Both the position numbers and the translations under genes were made by a program. A DNA stretch of 64,000 nt, taken from contig PLZV01000009.1 in the NCBI GenBank assembly GCA_003152315.1, forward strand, positions 21,712 to 85,711, given 5' to 3'. Below are positions 1 through 9,988 of this stretch, piece after piece. Every line of letters starts with the position of its first letter. Within the stretch, counting starts at the first letter, position 1. A model generated the notes under the pieces. It did no database searches. It saw nothing but the letters and a program-made list of their open reading frames with translations, and had not been told where the DNA came from. This DNA comes from Verrucomicrobiota bacterium. GTDB taxonomy: Bacteria; Verrucomicrobiota; Verrucomicrobiia; Palsa-1439.

Positions 1-610
1 CATCTTCGCCCAGCTCGACGTTCCAGTAGGCGAGGTCAATGAAGTGTTTCCAACTGTCGTGCTTTTGCAGGCTGAAGCTGATCTGCACGAACGGGCGCCA
101 TTTCGGGCGCTTGGGTTTGCGCACGAGATTCATGCCGGCCTCGTGAGGCGTGCGGTTGGCCTTGCGCGTGTTGCACGGGATGCAGGCGCAGACGATGTTC
201 TCCCACGTGGTCGTGCCGCCGTGATCGCGGGGAACGATGTGGTCGAGGTTCAACTCGCGGCGGTCGAAATGCTTGCCGCAATACTGGCAGGTGTTGTGGT
301 CGCGCTCGAAAATATTGTGCCGCGTGAATTTCACTTCCTTGTGCGGCAGCCGATCAAAAAACAGCAGCAAGATCACACGCGGAATGCGGATCTTGAACGA
401 GACGGTGTGGACCACGTCCTCGCCGTGGTGTCCCTGGCTGAATTCACGCCACTCGTGGAAATCAAAGGTCTGGAAATTCCCGCTGTCCTCCGTCACCACC
501 TCGGCGTGGCCCATGTACAGGAGCATAAACGCGCGCTCGACCGAGCAGACGTTGATCGCCTGCCACAGACGATTGAGCACTAACACGTTTTCGTTTAACA
601 CGTTCCTCAT
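1..610 (-). CDS. HNH endonuclease (C-terminus cut by window edge)
   Basis: An open frame on the minus strand runs from an ATG at 610 off the left edge without a stop. The middle of the protein has a zinc-ribbon HNH nuclease domain: CQYCGKHF, then LDHIVPRDHGG with the catalytic His and Asp region, then CIPCNTRKANRTP. The start MRNVLNENVLVLNRLWQAINV is the usual opening of small bacterial HNH proteins of about 190-200 residues, so little is missing. A GGGAGTC stretch upstream may be the ribosome site. It is divergent from the malate dehydrogenase gene. Function beyond probable DNA cleavage is not known for this family. Confidence 0.85.
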   Translation of the reverse strand, partial: MRNVLNENVLVLNRLWQAINVCSVERAFMLLYMGHAEVVTEDSGNFQTFDFHEWREFSQGHHGEDVVHTVSFKIRIPRVILLLFFDRLPHKEVKFTRHNIFERDHNTCQYCGKHFDRRELNLDHIVPRDHGGTTTWENIVCACIPCNTRKANRTPHEAGMNLVRKPKRPKWRPFVQISFSLQKHDSWKHFIDLAYWNVELGED

Positions 611-740
611 GGCCGACTCCCAAGGGGTCGCATCGCCCCACAGGAATACGTCCTTATAAAGCTACCATCTTGCCGACGGAGCGTCAACGCTACCGTGACC
701 GCCAATTCCGGCTCGACAGTCCGCGCTTTTTCCTTAATAA

Positions 741-1715
<975 letters not shown>

Positions 1716-1756
1716 GCTTGTTCCGCAGCGAGAGTCAAAAATCGCGAGCGAATCAG

Positions 1757-1897
1757 ATGCCGGCGCAAGCGACGTGGGATGATTTGATGCGCGAGATTTA
1801 TGTCCGTCAAGTTGTTGAACAAGGTTTGGCGGATAGCCAGGCGGGGCGTACAAAATCAGTCAACGAAGTCCGGGCGAAGTATGGACTTCCTGAATGA
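1757..1897 (+). CDS. Small antitoxin-like protein
   Basis: A 46-residue protein starting MPAQATWDDLMREIYVRQ and ending VNEVRAKYGLPE. The pattern EIYVRQ-(x3)-GLADSQAGR-(x5)-EVRAKYGL is typical of short antitoxin-like proteins that usually precede a RelE/ParE-type toxin. No toxin gene follows here; the next 250 bases hold only a dispersed repeat. It lies 41 bases after mdh. Function is inferred from the motif only; it may be an orphan antitoxin. Confidence 0.55.
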   Translation: MPAQATWDDLMREIYVRQVVEQGLADSQAGRTKSVNEVRAKYGLPE

Positions 1898-1925
1898 GTG
1901 TTCGCGCGACAAATAGCTCGGGCTT

Positions 1926-2036
1926 GTCATTCTGAGCGAAGCGAAATCGCCGCGAGCCGTCTGTCGTGCGACGGCAAATCTCAGTCGTTTGTAGAGACGG
2001 AACGACAGAGACCCTTCGACAAGCTCAGGGTGACAC
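1926..2036. repeat. Dispersed intergenic repeat sequences
   Basis: Two short sequences characteristic of dispersed palindromic bacterial repeats: CATTCTGAGCGAAGCG (1928-1943) and ACCCTTCGACAAGCTCAGGG (2011-2030). They sit between the antitoxin-like gene and the nucleotidyltransferase pair. No coding frame is supported in 1898-2146. Confidence 0.5.
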
Positions 2037-2146
2037 CTTGAGGGGTTCAAGGCGCGGGGGATTTTTTGTCCCTGAATTCCATTCCTACCGGTCTATTTCT
2101 GTTCAGCCTTTGCCGCCATCCAGACTTGTGTTAACTTGTGGCAGTT

Positions 2147-2332
2147 ATGAAACGCGCTGCCAACCATCGCTCAAATGCAAAACGGCCTTCTGGTGTGGAT
2201 GAAGGCCAGATCATCGAGGCGCTACGCCTGACACCCACGGAGCGCTGGGAAAAGCATCGTGTGTTCGTAGACTTCATTGAGGAGATGGAACGTGCCGCAA
2301 GATTACGCCCGCGTGATCCGCAACCTCGATGA
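2147..2332 (+). CDS. Small partner protein of nucleotidyltransferase
   Basis: A 61-residue basic protein, MKRAANHRSNAKRPS..., with an amphipathic central segment LRLTPTERWEKHRVFVDFIEEM. Small LRLTPxERW-type proteins are often found directly upstream of nucleotidyltransferase-fold genes, and this one overlaps the next gene by 41 bases, which implies translational coupling. The ATG at 2147 was preferred to a GTG at 2138. An antitoxin or partner role is inferred from context only. Confidence 0.5.
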   Translation: MKRAANHRSNAKRPSGVDEGQIIEALRLTPTERWEKHRVFVDFIEEMERAARLRPRDPQPR

Positions 2333-2789
2333 ACATAAGGTTGAGTTCGTCATCATTGGCGCCATGGCAGCGGTAAGCCTCGGCGTGCCCATCATAACCC
2401 GCGATCTCGACATTTGCTACCGCCGCTCCAAACCGAACATGGCGGCCCTTGCGAACGCCCTTGGACCATTGCATCCCAAACTACGCGGCGCGCCATCTGA
2501 TTTGCCGTTCAAATTCGACAGCGCGACTATCGAGCATGGTAGCAATTTCACACTGGTCACTGACGTCGGCGACGTCGATGTTCTTGGATACATCACTGGC
2601 GTGGACGGTTATGATCAGGTCATCAAGACCGCGGAGACTTTGGAGGTTTACGGCGTCCACGTTAAAGTGATGTCATTGGAAACCTTGATCAAGGCAAAAA
2701 AGGCCACAGGCCGCACGAAAGATAAGCTTCAACTTCTGGAACTCGAGGCCGCGTTACGCCTAAAGCGTGAGCAAGCCAAAGATTTGTGA
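2292..2789 (+). CDS. Nucleotidyltransferase-fold protein (AbiEii/MNT-like)
   Basis: About 165 residues. EFVIIGAMAAVSLGVPIITRDLDICYRRS carries the GG/GA...RxTxDLDI-type pattern of the minimal nucleotidyltransferase fold, with two acidic residues for metal binding, followed by a second acidic strand near VGDVDVLGYI. Such proteins act in toxin-antitoxin pairs (AbiEii, MNT) or are uncharacterised. I chose the GTG at 2292 because GGAG lies 7 bases before it; a TTG at 2277 would extend it by 5 residues. It overlaps the small gene upstream. Confidence 0.7.
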   Translation: MPQDYARVIRNLDEHKVEFVIIGAMAAVSLGVPIITRDLDICYRRSKPNMAALANALGPLHPKLRGAPSDLPFKFDSATIEHGSNFTLVTDVGDVDVLGYITGVDGYDQVIKTAETLEVYGVHVKVMSLETLIKAKKATGRTKDKLQLLELEAALRLKREQAKDL

Positions 2790-3478
2790 CCGAAAATCGG
2801 TTGTTCGAGACAGCGCTGGGGTCTCCGTTGATACCCCTCATCAAACTGGGGCAAGAGGTTTTTTAGGCCCTTTCTAAAAAGAGGAGAGTGACCCAGAAGT
2901 TTGAAGGCGGGTTGACAACGTCCAACACTTTCGAGCGGCCATCATCATGGTCCTGGTCAACATCATTCAGGGCCGACGCGCGCTGTAGCCCCGTCGGGCA
3001 ATGGGACTGCGTGAGATTCGAAAAATCGTCCGAAGCGGTTCCGCAGGTAGGACTCGAACCTCCGAATCCTCAATTCTCGGCCATTTTGTACATGGTCCTT
3101 ATTGAGAATCAAGGCTAATCCGCCACTACCGACCATTACTCAGACGTACTCTTTCACTACTTTTCCCTGACGGTTTCCCTGACACCACGACTCTCCCCTT
3201 TGGACACACACGAAACCGGAGTTGAGCAAGCGCAGATGCACAGGCACGCCTGTTGAATCCGCCGTTGCTGGGGCAGTGTGACGCCAGCGGCGCAGGTGAG
3301 TTGGAGATTTGTCCTTTAACGCGCGAAAATTCAAGACAACGTGGTCGATTCTCCTTTAAGTCCTGCTTGACATGCTTGGGACGCGGGACTTAGCTCGGCA
3401 CAAAACAATCCTCGCCATAAAGCCGCAAATGAAGAAGAATTCAGCGAACTTGATCCACCGGAATGGTTGCACACTGCG
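2790..3478. other. Non-coding stretch holding left block boundary
   Basis: No supported gene. A weak hairpin (CCCC...GGGG) with a run of T at about 2840-2867 may terminate the nucleotidyltransferase transcript. The left copy of the 154-bp direct repeat is at 3040-3193. A possible promoter for the GlcNAc kinase is TTGACA (3367-3372), 17 bases, TTAGCT (3390-3395). Confidence 0.6.
3040..3193. repeat. 154-bp direct repeat, left copy (att-like)
   Basis: This stretch recurs in the same orientation at 52049-52202 with two mismatches (near 3172 and 3187). On the minus strand its end reads GGAGG-TTCGAGT-CCTAC followed by CTGCGGA, which looks like a tRNA T-arm and 3' acceptor strand; identity starts exactly at that acceptor end. 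It also contains TTCCCTGAC twice in tandem, like integrase arm sites, and an inverted repeat (CTCAAT...ATTGAG). No complete tRNA can be folded. I read it as the left end of an integrated element. Confidence 0.8.
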
Positions 3479-4471
3479 ATGACAATGCATTTGAAACGGG
3501 CCGTGCTCGCTTTTGACCCTGGAGGTTCGAAGTGCGATGCGGCGGTCGTGTCTGAGGACGGGACAGTGGTTGGCTACGGCCACGTGCAGCGGCCAGGCTT
3601 GAGCGGACGAAGCTTTGAGACCGCCCGTGCCGCATCCGCCCAAGCCATTGGCCGGCATACCTTCGACGAGTTGCATGTGGCCGCCTTCACCGCCACGTTG
3701 CCGGCGGGCCTCATCGATCCTGACCACGCGCAGCGGGTGCGCGTGTGGCCGCTGACGCAAACACAGGGACCGTTGGCCCTCGTGGGCGAGACGAACGGCG
3801 TGGTGGTCGTGGCGGGCACTGGCGCACTCGTGAGTGCGCAGACACGGCAAGGTCGGAAGCTGGCGTTGGATGGACTGGGCCCGATGCTCGGCGACTTCGG
3901 TAGCGGATACTCCATCGGTTTGCAGGCGCTGCGGGCCACGGCGCGAGCGGCGATGCACCCCGGCCACCAGACCAGTCTGAAGGAGAGAGTGTTCACCGCT
4001 TGCGAGCTTCTGGCAGGGCAAGCGCAACCGGTGGCATTGAATGACCGGGATCGTCTCCAACACCTCGTTACGTTCAGCCTTACGCCACAGGATCGCTCTA
4101 CGGTGGCATTCTTGGCAAAGATCGTTAACGAAGAAGCGCGAAAGGGTGACGCTGAGGCCGTCCGCCTTTTGCAGGACGCTGCCGCAGCGATTGGTCAAAC
4201 CGTGTGGGACTTGCTGGATCAGCTCCAGATTGCCGGGGAAGAGTACGTCCTGGTCGGTACCGGCAGTGTCGCGATGAAGTCGGATGTTTTCTGGGACCAC
4301 CTCTGTGGGCTGATCCGGGAAAGAGCGCCGCGTTTAGCCCCGACACGCTGCCCGGCCGCGCCAGTGTTGGGCAACGCGCTCTGTGTCTTGCGCGAATTGT
4401 ATCCCGAAACCGTCGACACGATTCGCCAGACGTTACTCGCCACGGCCACCAAAGGAGACATGGCCCAATGA
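3479..4471 (+). CDS. BadF/BadG-type N-acetylglucosamine kinase
   Basis: About 330 residues of the ASKHA fold, of the BadF/BadG/BcrA type that includes eukaryotic and bacterial GlcNAc kinases; it would make GlcNAc-6-phosphate from imported sugar. The phosphate loops are visible: LAFDPGGSKCDAAVV at the N-terminus, VVVAGTGALV, LGDFGSGYSIG and VLVGTGSVA. The reading frame could begin at TTG 3467; I used ATG 3479 (ATG 3485 is also possible). Its stop overlaps the start of the first SIS gene (ATGA), so the three genes form one operon. Confidence 0.85.
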   Translation: MTMHLKRAVLAFDPGGSKCDAAVVSEDGTVVGYGHVQRPGLSGRSFETARAASAQAIGRHTFDELHVAAFTATLPAGLIDPDHAQRVRVWPLTQTQGPLALVGETNGVVVVAGTGALVSAQTRQGRKLALDGLGPMLGDFGSGYSIGLQALRATARAAMHPGHQTSLKERVFTACELLAGQAQPVALNDRDRLQHLVTFSLTPQDRSTVAFLAKIVNEEARKGDAEAVRLLQDAAAAIGQTVWDLLDQLQIAGEEYVLVGTGSVAMKSDVFWDHLCGLIRERAPRLAPTRCPAAPVLGNALCVLRELYPETVDTIRQTLLATATKGDMAQ

Positions 4472-5217
4472 CGACAACGGCAACCCACCGCTATCTCGAT
4501 GCCGTACGAGGCATCCTGACACACCTCGAGCAGACACAACTGCCGGCCATCGACCAAGCGGCCGACCTGATCGTCCACGCCCTCACCCACCAGCGGTCCG
4601 TATATTGCGCGGAAATCGGCCACGGCATCCACGGCGATTTCATCGGCCGGGCCGGCGGGTTGGCGGCTGTTCAGGCCTTTTCGCACAAGTCTACGATCAA
4701 GGGGGCTGTGGCCCACGCTCCGCAGGACAGTTCCCCTCCGGAATCCGCCCCAAGCGATCTGGAGGGGATCCGACTGGCTGTCGATAGTGGTAACCTGTGC
4801 GCCGGCGATGTGATGTTGATCGGCTCCGTGTCGGGTCGTAACCGCCAACCCGTCGAATTGGCACTGGCGAGCCGTGAGAAAGGCATAAAGACAATCGGCC
4901 TCACCTCACTGGCGTACACTCGACAGATCGCGTCCGCGCATCCATCGGGCCGCAAACTGTGTGACGTGGTGGATGTGGTTGTCGACATCGGTGCCCCGTA
5001 CGGAGACGCCGCAGTCGAGATTCCCGGCTACGAGTTCAAGCTTCTCCCACTCTCGGGCGTGGCCAACGCGGTGGCCGGTCATCTGATTTTCGGAGCGGTC
5101 ATGGAGAAGATGGCCAAACTCGGCCACCCAGCCACGGTATTGATGAGCGTCAATCGCGAAGGCGGCGCGGATTTCTACCAGAAGGCCATCGAACAATATA
5201 AAGCGCAAGGTTACTAA
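4468..5217 (+). CDS. SIS-domain sugar isomerase-like protein 1
   Basis: A 249-residue cytoplasmic protein with a sugar isomerase (SIS) fold of the UPF0309 type. Helix-strand landmarks include EIGHGIHGDFIGRAGG, GSVSGRNRQPVELALASREKGIKTIGLTSL, and AHPSGRKLCDVVDVVVD, which match the phosphosugar-binding Ser/Thr loop of this family. It overlaps the kinase by 4 bases. A partner paralog follows after 1 base. The family binds phosphosugars; its exact reaction is not established. Context suggests handling of GlcNAc-6-P or a related amino-sugar phosphate. Confidence 0.82.
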   Translation: MTTTATHRYLDAVRGILTHLEQTQLPAIDQAADLIVHALTHQRSVYCAEIGHGIHGDFIGRAGGLAAVQAFSHKSTIKGAVAHAPQDSSPPESAPSDLEGIRLAVDSGNLCAGDVMLIGSVSGRNRQPVELALASREKGIKTIGLTSLAYTRQIASAHPSGRKLCDVVDVVVDIGAPYGDAAVEIPGYEFKLLPLSGVANAVAGHLIFGAVMEKMAKLGHPATVLMSVNREGGADFYQKAIEQYKAQGY

Positions 5218-5218
5218 T

Positions 5219-5956
5219 ATGTCGGCACGCCAATATCTCCAAAATGCCTGCGATGCTCTGCAGAAACTCATCGACACCCAATTGCCTCAGATTCAGACCG
5301 CGGCCCACTTGCTCGCGGACACAATCGTCAACGGCGGCAGCATTTTCTCCTTTGGCGCGTCGCACTCGTTCATGATCACCGAGGAAATGGTTTATCGCAC
5401 CGGCGGTCTGATGCTGGTGAATCCGATCTACCCTCATGGCATGAATCTGAGCGTGCGACCGTTGACCCTGACCTCACAACTGGAGCGTGTCGTTGGGTTG
5501 GGACGCGAATTCCTCATGCATTCACCCGCGAAGGCCGGTGATGTCTTGATCCTCACCTCGACGTCCGGCCGCAATGCCGTTGTCATCGACATGGCGCTGC
5601 TCGCGCGCGAGAAAGGCATCAAGTGCATCGCCATCACTTCGCTCGCCTATACTGATCGTGTCGCCAGCCGGCATCCTTCTGGCAAGAAACTCTCCGAGTT
5701 GGCCGACGTTCTCGTCGACAACGCTGTCCCCTATGGCGATGCCGCCGTGGTGGTGCCCGGATTCCAGCAGAAGGTTGGCCCGCTTTCTTCTGTGACTGGC
5801 TGCGCCCTGGCCAACGCCATCGTGGTCGAGACGGTGCAGATACTCGTCCAGCGCGGCGTGACCCCGCCGGTGTTCATGAGTGCCAACCTTGACGGGGGCG
5901 ACGCCTTCAACGCAGAACAACTCCGTATCCACCGGGGACGAATTCACTACCTGTAG
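5219..5956 (+). CDS. SIS-domain sugar isomerase-like protein 2
   Basis: A 245-residue paralog of the preceding gene. The shared core is TSTSGRNAVVIDMALLAREKGIKCIAITSLAYTDRVASRHPSGKKL and DNAVPYGDAAVVVPG. The phosphosugar loop near SFGASHSF is better conserved than in protein 1. It starts one base after the previous stop, so the two probably form a heteromeric enzyme or work on consecutive substrates (inference). No clear terminator lies between its stop and the convergent giant gene at 6011. Confidence 0.83.
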   Translation: MSARQYLQNACDALQKLIDTQLPQIQTAAHLLADTIVNGGSIFSFGASHSFMITEEMVYRTGGLMLVNPIYPHGMNLSVRPLTLTSQLERVVGLGREFLMHSPAKAGDVLILTSTSGRNAVVIDMALLAREKGIKCIAITSLAYTDRVASRHPSGKKLSELADVLVDNAVPYGDAAVVVPGFQQKVGPLSSVTGCALANAIVVETVQILVQRGVTPPVFMSANLDGGDAFNAEQLRIHRGRIHYL

Positions 5957-6010
5957 CCCCGGGTCTAGTCGTCGCGCCAGGGAATCGTTCGTCCACTGAT
6001 TGGATCGCCA

Positions 6011-9000
6011 TTATGGCACCAAGCGCACGCGGTAGTAACGCGTGGGGGCGTTGGTCGCCCCGCCCACGTCGGTGTAGTTGGTCGCGGTGTCCCCACCGCT
6101 GCCCGGCAGGATCGTCAATGAACCCGCGATGTCCGTGAAGTCGTTCGTGCTGTAACTGCCGTCCCCAGCGCCACTGCTCGTCTGCATGATGTTGGTATGC
6201 CCACCGGCCGTCGTCCACGTGACGTAAACGTCCCCGCCGGACTGCACCACCGAGACGACTGCGAGCACCGAGGCGCTGTTGGTTGGATCGGTCCCGGTCA
6301 AGTATTCCGCCAGATTATTCTGACCGTCACCGTCCGGATCGGAGGCGGCATCCGCTTCTGGGCAGTTCGTGCAACCGAAGTACTGCAACTGCCAGCACGC
6401 GAATGGATCGGTCAACGACACGCTTGCGCTGCCACTCATGGTGGACGTACAGCCCGTGCTGGCGTCGGTGGCGACAACCGTGTAACTACCGGCCGTCGTC
6501 TGGTTGACGAAGGTCAATGCCGCACCCGTTCCGGGCACCGGCGAGCCGATCGGGTTACCACCCAACCACAGTTGGTAATTTACACCCGCTTGTGAACCAT
6601 CCAGGCCCACCGCTACGCCGCCGCTACAATACGCGCCGCCGCCGGTCACATTGAAGACCGTGGGCAACGGATTGACAGTAACCGTCAAATTGCCTGCGAG
6701 GCCGACGCACCCATTGCCGTTGGCCGGCGTGATCGTGACGTTACCCGAGACGGCCGACCCGCTGTAATCGACCGCAATCGAGGTCGCGCCTTGGCCGCTG
6801 GTGATCGAGGCGCCCGAGGGCACGGTCCATGTGTAGGTCGTCGCGCCGCTGACGCCGGCAATCGAATACGTCACATTGGTCTGGCCCTGACATACCGTGG
6901 ACAATCCACTGATACCGCCCGCCGCACCCACGCTCGTGACCGTGACCGAGAGACTGCCGGCCCCGCCAGTGCAGGAGTTGGCGTTACTGGGCGTCACTTG
7001 CACGTTCCCACTAACTGCGCCGCATGAATAATCAACCGTAACCGAGGTGGTGCCTTGACCACTGGTAATACTGGCTCCCGACGGGACGGTCCACGTGTAG
7101 GTCGTCGCGCCACTGACGCTGGAGATCGAATAAGTGACACCGCCGTCCCCCGCATTGACCGCGCTGGATCCCGTAATCGAACCTGCCGCGCCCACGTTTG
7201 TGACCGCGACTCCCAGACTGCTGGATGCACCGCTGCCACTGCCGTTGGAAGGAGTTACCGTGATATTGCCGGAAGTAGCGGAGCACCCAAAGTCCACGGT
7301 GATCGAAGTCGTGTCCTGGCCGCTGGTTATCGTCGCGCCCGATGGCACGGACCACGTATAGGTCGTGGCGTTGGAAACACTGGAAATCGCGTAGCTGAAG
7401 CCGCTGTCGCCCGCGGCGACCGAGGAAGAGCCGGTGATTGGCCCAGCGGGAGCGGTGTACAAAACGTCCAACTTCACCTGGCCCACCGTACCGGTATCAA
7501 TGATGTAGTACAGACCCGCGTTAGGCGTTGTGCCGATGGTCACGCCGTTATTTGTCAACACACCGGCGTACGTGAACAAAGTGTAAGTTCCCACTCCAAA
7601 ACCGCCGGCATCGTTGACATTGAGCGTGCCGCCCAGAGTCAGGTTGCCGCCTACAACCGTCAGATCGTTACTCGCTCCTAAATCGTATTGAAGCACCCCA
7701 CCATTGTTCAACACCAGGTTGTTCCCCAGTGTCAGGGTTCCCACTCCGGAGCCGGGCGAGAGCGTGGCCCCGTTGCCGAGAGTCACGTTGCCGACGATAG
7801 TGCCGATACCGGTCAGTGTCGCATTAGATGAAATACTCAATCCACTCGCGTAGGTGTGACTGAAGGCCAGAAGATTCAAGGTCGCGGTGCTGCTGCCGTT
7901 GCCGACGACAAATGCGGAACCATTGGCCACCATGCTGGTCTTCACATTCAGCACGCCGCCATTCAAGTTAAACACGCTGGACGCTCCATTCGTCAGAATC
8001 AATTGGTCGATCGTGATCGTGCCACTGTTCAGCGTGACCGTGCCCAGAAGATTTGCCCCACCCACGCGTAGCACGCCGCCACTTACCGAGTTGGTCGCGA
8101 TTAGCGTACCACCTGCCACTGTAACGACGGATCCCGCCTTGTTCGTGGGCGTCACGTCAATACCGGTAGTTACAAACTGACTGCCGTTAGTCACAACCAC
8201 CTGATTCCCCTGGTCGCCGGCACCGACGGTAAGCAGCCCGCTTGCCGTCCATACCGAACCGGTCCCGGTCACAAGGATGGTATTGTTGGAGCTGGGTGGG
8301 AGCCCACCCACACTCACGCCCAAGCTGAGAATCTGACCCGAGTTCTTGACGGTCACGCTTTGAAGACTGCCCTGGTTGCCCACAGTGAACGTTCCGTTGC
8401 TGGCCACCAACTGGGTGCCCGCCCCGTCCACGATCAGCGAGTTGTTGCCGCTGGTCGCATCGCGTCCCAACCGGCTAAATGTACCGGAATTTACGACGCG
8501 GCCACCGTTGCTAATAATCATCGAGTTGCTACCGGCTGCGTCGCCGACCGATAGAAAATTCGATAGCTTCCATTGCGAACCGCTTCCTGTGACGGTGATC
8601 ACGTTGTTGCTGCTACCGGCGCCTTCGCCCACTCGTCCCGTCGCACTGCTCAACACACCGCCGGCTGAAATCGTCAGGGTGTTGTTCCTGGACGCATTGC
8701 CCATGAAGAATTCATTGCTCACGACCCACTGTGAACCCGCTCCCGTCACGGTGATCGTGTCGTTACTGGTCGAAGCGCCGTTGCGGCTTAGGTACAACGT
8801 GCCACTGTTAACAATCTGGCCGCCATTGCTGACCACTACGTTAGCGAAGCCGTTCCATCCAACGTCGAACTGATTTCCCCCCGCGTTCAACAGTGTGTTG
8901 GATCCGATGACATTGATGTTGACGGTGCCGCCGGCTGTAAACGCCAACTCGTTGGTTCCCACCGTGCCCAAAAAGGTGATGGAGTTTGTGCCGCCCAAAA

Positions 9001-9703
9001 TGTTCCAGGTCGAGATGTCTAAAGCAACGGGGGCAAAGGCCGCCAAATTGGTATTTGTCCCGCAATCGATGGAGCCGCCGAATGTCGTGAGGGTTCCCGC
9101 TGTGAACGTAAACACCGAATTGCTGGTGACCACAAAACTGTTCGCAATGAGTGTCGGACAATTGGTAATCGATGTGTCGCCAGCGGTGTTTTGGTGTTGC
9201 ATTGTCAGCAACCCCTTGCCGCCGGAAGTGTAGCTGCCCACGTTGAACACGGCCGTGCCACTGGAGTTGGTCGCCGCAATGACTCCCGTACGGAGCGTGT
9301 TCACGGCAGTCGCCGCGCCGCTCTGGTCCATGATAAACGCGTTGATGACCGTCAGCGAGTTGGTGCTGTTCTTCCAGAACATCCCTTTGGTCGTGGCGCT
9401 GAACGAAACATTGCCGACCGCTATGTTGGAAATATTCAGGCCAATGGCGTAACCTGCGATAGACGAACTGTCGTTGAAGAGGGCCCGATCCGCAGCCCCC
9501 GGCGGGGTATTGGGACTCCAAAAAATTGCCGTATCCCAACCTCCATTGCCATTGGTCCACGTAATGTCGGTGGCGTGGCTAGTCGCACTTAGCAGCAAGC
9601 TACACAGGACACCCAAAATGCAAATGACGCGGTGGCTTGGGTAGTTCTGGCGTGATTCAGGCATCCGCGCATTTACTGTACGACACTGGAACCAATTGCT
9701 CAT
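6011..9703 (-). CDS. Giant secreted beta-strand-repeat protein with PKD-like repeats
   Basis: About 1,230 residues. ATG 9703 is chosen because AGGGGAG lies 5 bases before it. A hydrophobic signal segment (VICILGVLCSLLLSATSHA) is followed by a long autotransporter-type beta-strand-repeat region (to about residue 745) with recurring VTGTGSxW and VVSNGGxIVNSG motifs. Three near-identical PKD-like domains of about 87 residues follow (roughly 753-1018; TTYTWTVPSGASITSGQ), then an Ig-like domain. The end is a module (from about 1100) with WQLQYFGCTNC, a calcium-loop segment DPDGDGQNNLAEYLTGTDP, and a terminal RYYRVRLVP. There is no outer-membrane barrel or PEP-CTERM. A surface or adhesive role is inferred. 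It is a paralog of the protein at 35032-37764. Confidence 0.85.
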   Translation of the reverse strand: MSNWFQCRTVNARMPESRQNYPSHRVICILGVLCSLLLSATSHATDITWTNGNGGWDTAIFWSPNTPPGAADRALFNDSSSIAGYAIGLNISNIAVGNVSFSATTKGMFWKNSTNSLTVINAFIMDQSGAATAVNTLRTGVIAATNSSGTAVFNVGSYTSGGKGLLTMQHQNTAGDTSITNCPTLIANSFVVTSNSVFTFTAGTLTTFGGSIDCGTNTNLAAFAPVALDISTWNILGGTNSITFLGTVGTNELAFTAGGTVNINVIGSNTLLNAGGNQFDVGWNGFANVVVSNGGQIVNSGTLYLSRNGASTSNDTITVTGAGSQWVVSNEFFMGNASRNNTLTISAGGVLSSATGRVGEGAGSSNNVITVTGSGSQWKLSNFLSVGDAAGSNSMIISNGGRVVNSGTFSRLGRDATSGNNSLIVDGAGTQLVASNGTFTVGNQGSLQSVTVKNSGQILSLGVSVGGLPPSSNNTILVTGTGSVWTASGLLTVGAGDQGNQVVVTNGSQFVTTGIDVTPTNKAGSVVTVAGGTLIATNSVSGGVLRVGGANLLGTVTLNSGTITIDQLILTNGASSVFNLNGGVLNVKTSMVANGSAFVVGNGSSTATLNLLAFSHTYASGLSISSNATLTGIGTIVGNVTLGNGATLSPGSGVGTLTLGNNLVLNNGGVLQYDLGASNDLTVVGGNLTLGGTLNVNDAGGFGVGTYTLFTYAGVLTNNGVTIGTTPNAGLYYIIDTGTVGQVKLDVLYTAPAGPITGSSSVAAGDSGFSYAISSVSNATTYTWSVPSGATITSGQDTTSITVDFGCSATSGNITVTPSNGSGSGASSSLGVAVTNVGAAGSITGSSAVNAGDGGVTYSISSVSGATTYTWTVPSGASITSGQGTTSVTVDYSCGAVSGNVQVTPSNANSCTGGAGSLSVTVTSVGAAGGISGLSTVCQGQTNVTYSIAGVSGATTYTWTVPSGASITSGQGATSIAVDYSGSAVSGNVTITPANGNGCVGLAGNLTVTVNPLPTVFNVTGGGAYCSGGVAVGLDGSQAGVNYQLWLGGNPIGSPVPGTGAALTFVNQTTAGSYTVVATDASTGCTSTMSGSASVSLTDPFACWQLQYFGCTNCPEADAASDPDGDGQNNLAEYLTGTDPTNSASVLAVVSVVQSGGDVYVTWTTAGGHTNIMQTSSGAGDGSYSTNDFTDIAGSLTILPGSGGDTATNYTDVGGATNAPTRYYRVRLVP

Positions 9704-9750
9704 AGTTTCTCCCCTTCGAGTCCGAGACGGCCGTGTTTTCGCCAAGCGCC

Positions 9751-9800
9751 ATCATACACAAACTATAACAGGCGTCAACACTAATATTACATTACATGAA
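9751..9800 (-). promoter_or_regulatory. Promoter with upstream TTCA-N5-TGTA palindrome
   Basis: On the minus strand: TTCATGTAATGTA (9788-9800), 9 bases, TTGACG (-35, 9773-9778), 16 bases, TATGAT (-10, 9751-9756). It drives the giant gene ending at 6011, whose start is 48 bases below the -10. The palindrome centre is 40.5 bases upstream of the -10 centre, exactly as at 17713-17762 and 37811-37860. The rest of 9801-9988 has no gene. Confidence 0.75.
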
Positions 9801-9988
9801 ATATTCTTTCCAACAGCCGATTATCCGAAGGCCGCACGTTATATGCCACGAATTAGGGGATTCTCTGGGCGTGAACCTGTTTTCATTGAAAAACTCGCCT
9901 TATCAGAAGGCGTAAGTGCATCGAGTGAAGTTATGATTCTATAGGGTCTTTGAGCGGATTCCGCAGCCGACACGACTCCATAAGCCGA

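Noticed and set aside
3040-3140. Complete tRNA gene on the minus strand
   Set aside because: Only the T-arm and acceptor 3' strand are recognisable. No 5' acceptor TCCGCAG, and the anticodon arm region cannot be folded into a 5-bp stem with a 7-base loop.
3356-4300. 314-codon frame on the minus strand
   Set aside because: Antisense shadow of the GlcNAc kinase, with no motif; the plus-strand frame has all ASKHA motifs.
6011-9703. Classical autotransporter (type V) secretion
   Set aside because: No C-terminal beta-barrel of about 250-300 residues; the end is the small YYRVR-type module.
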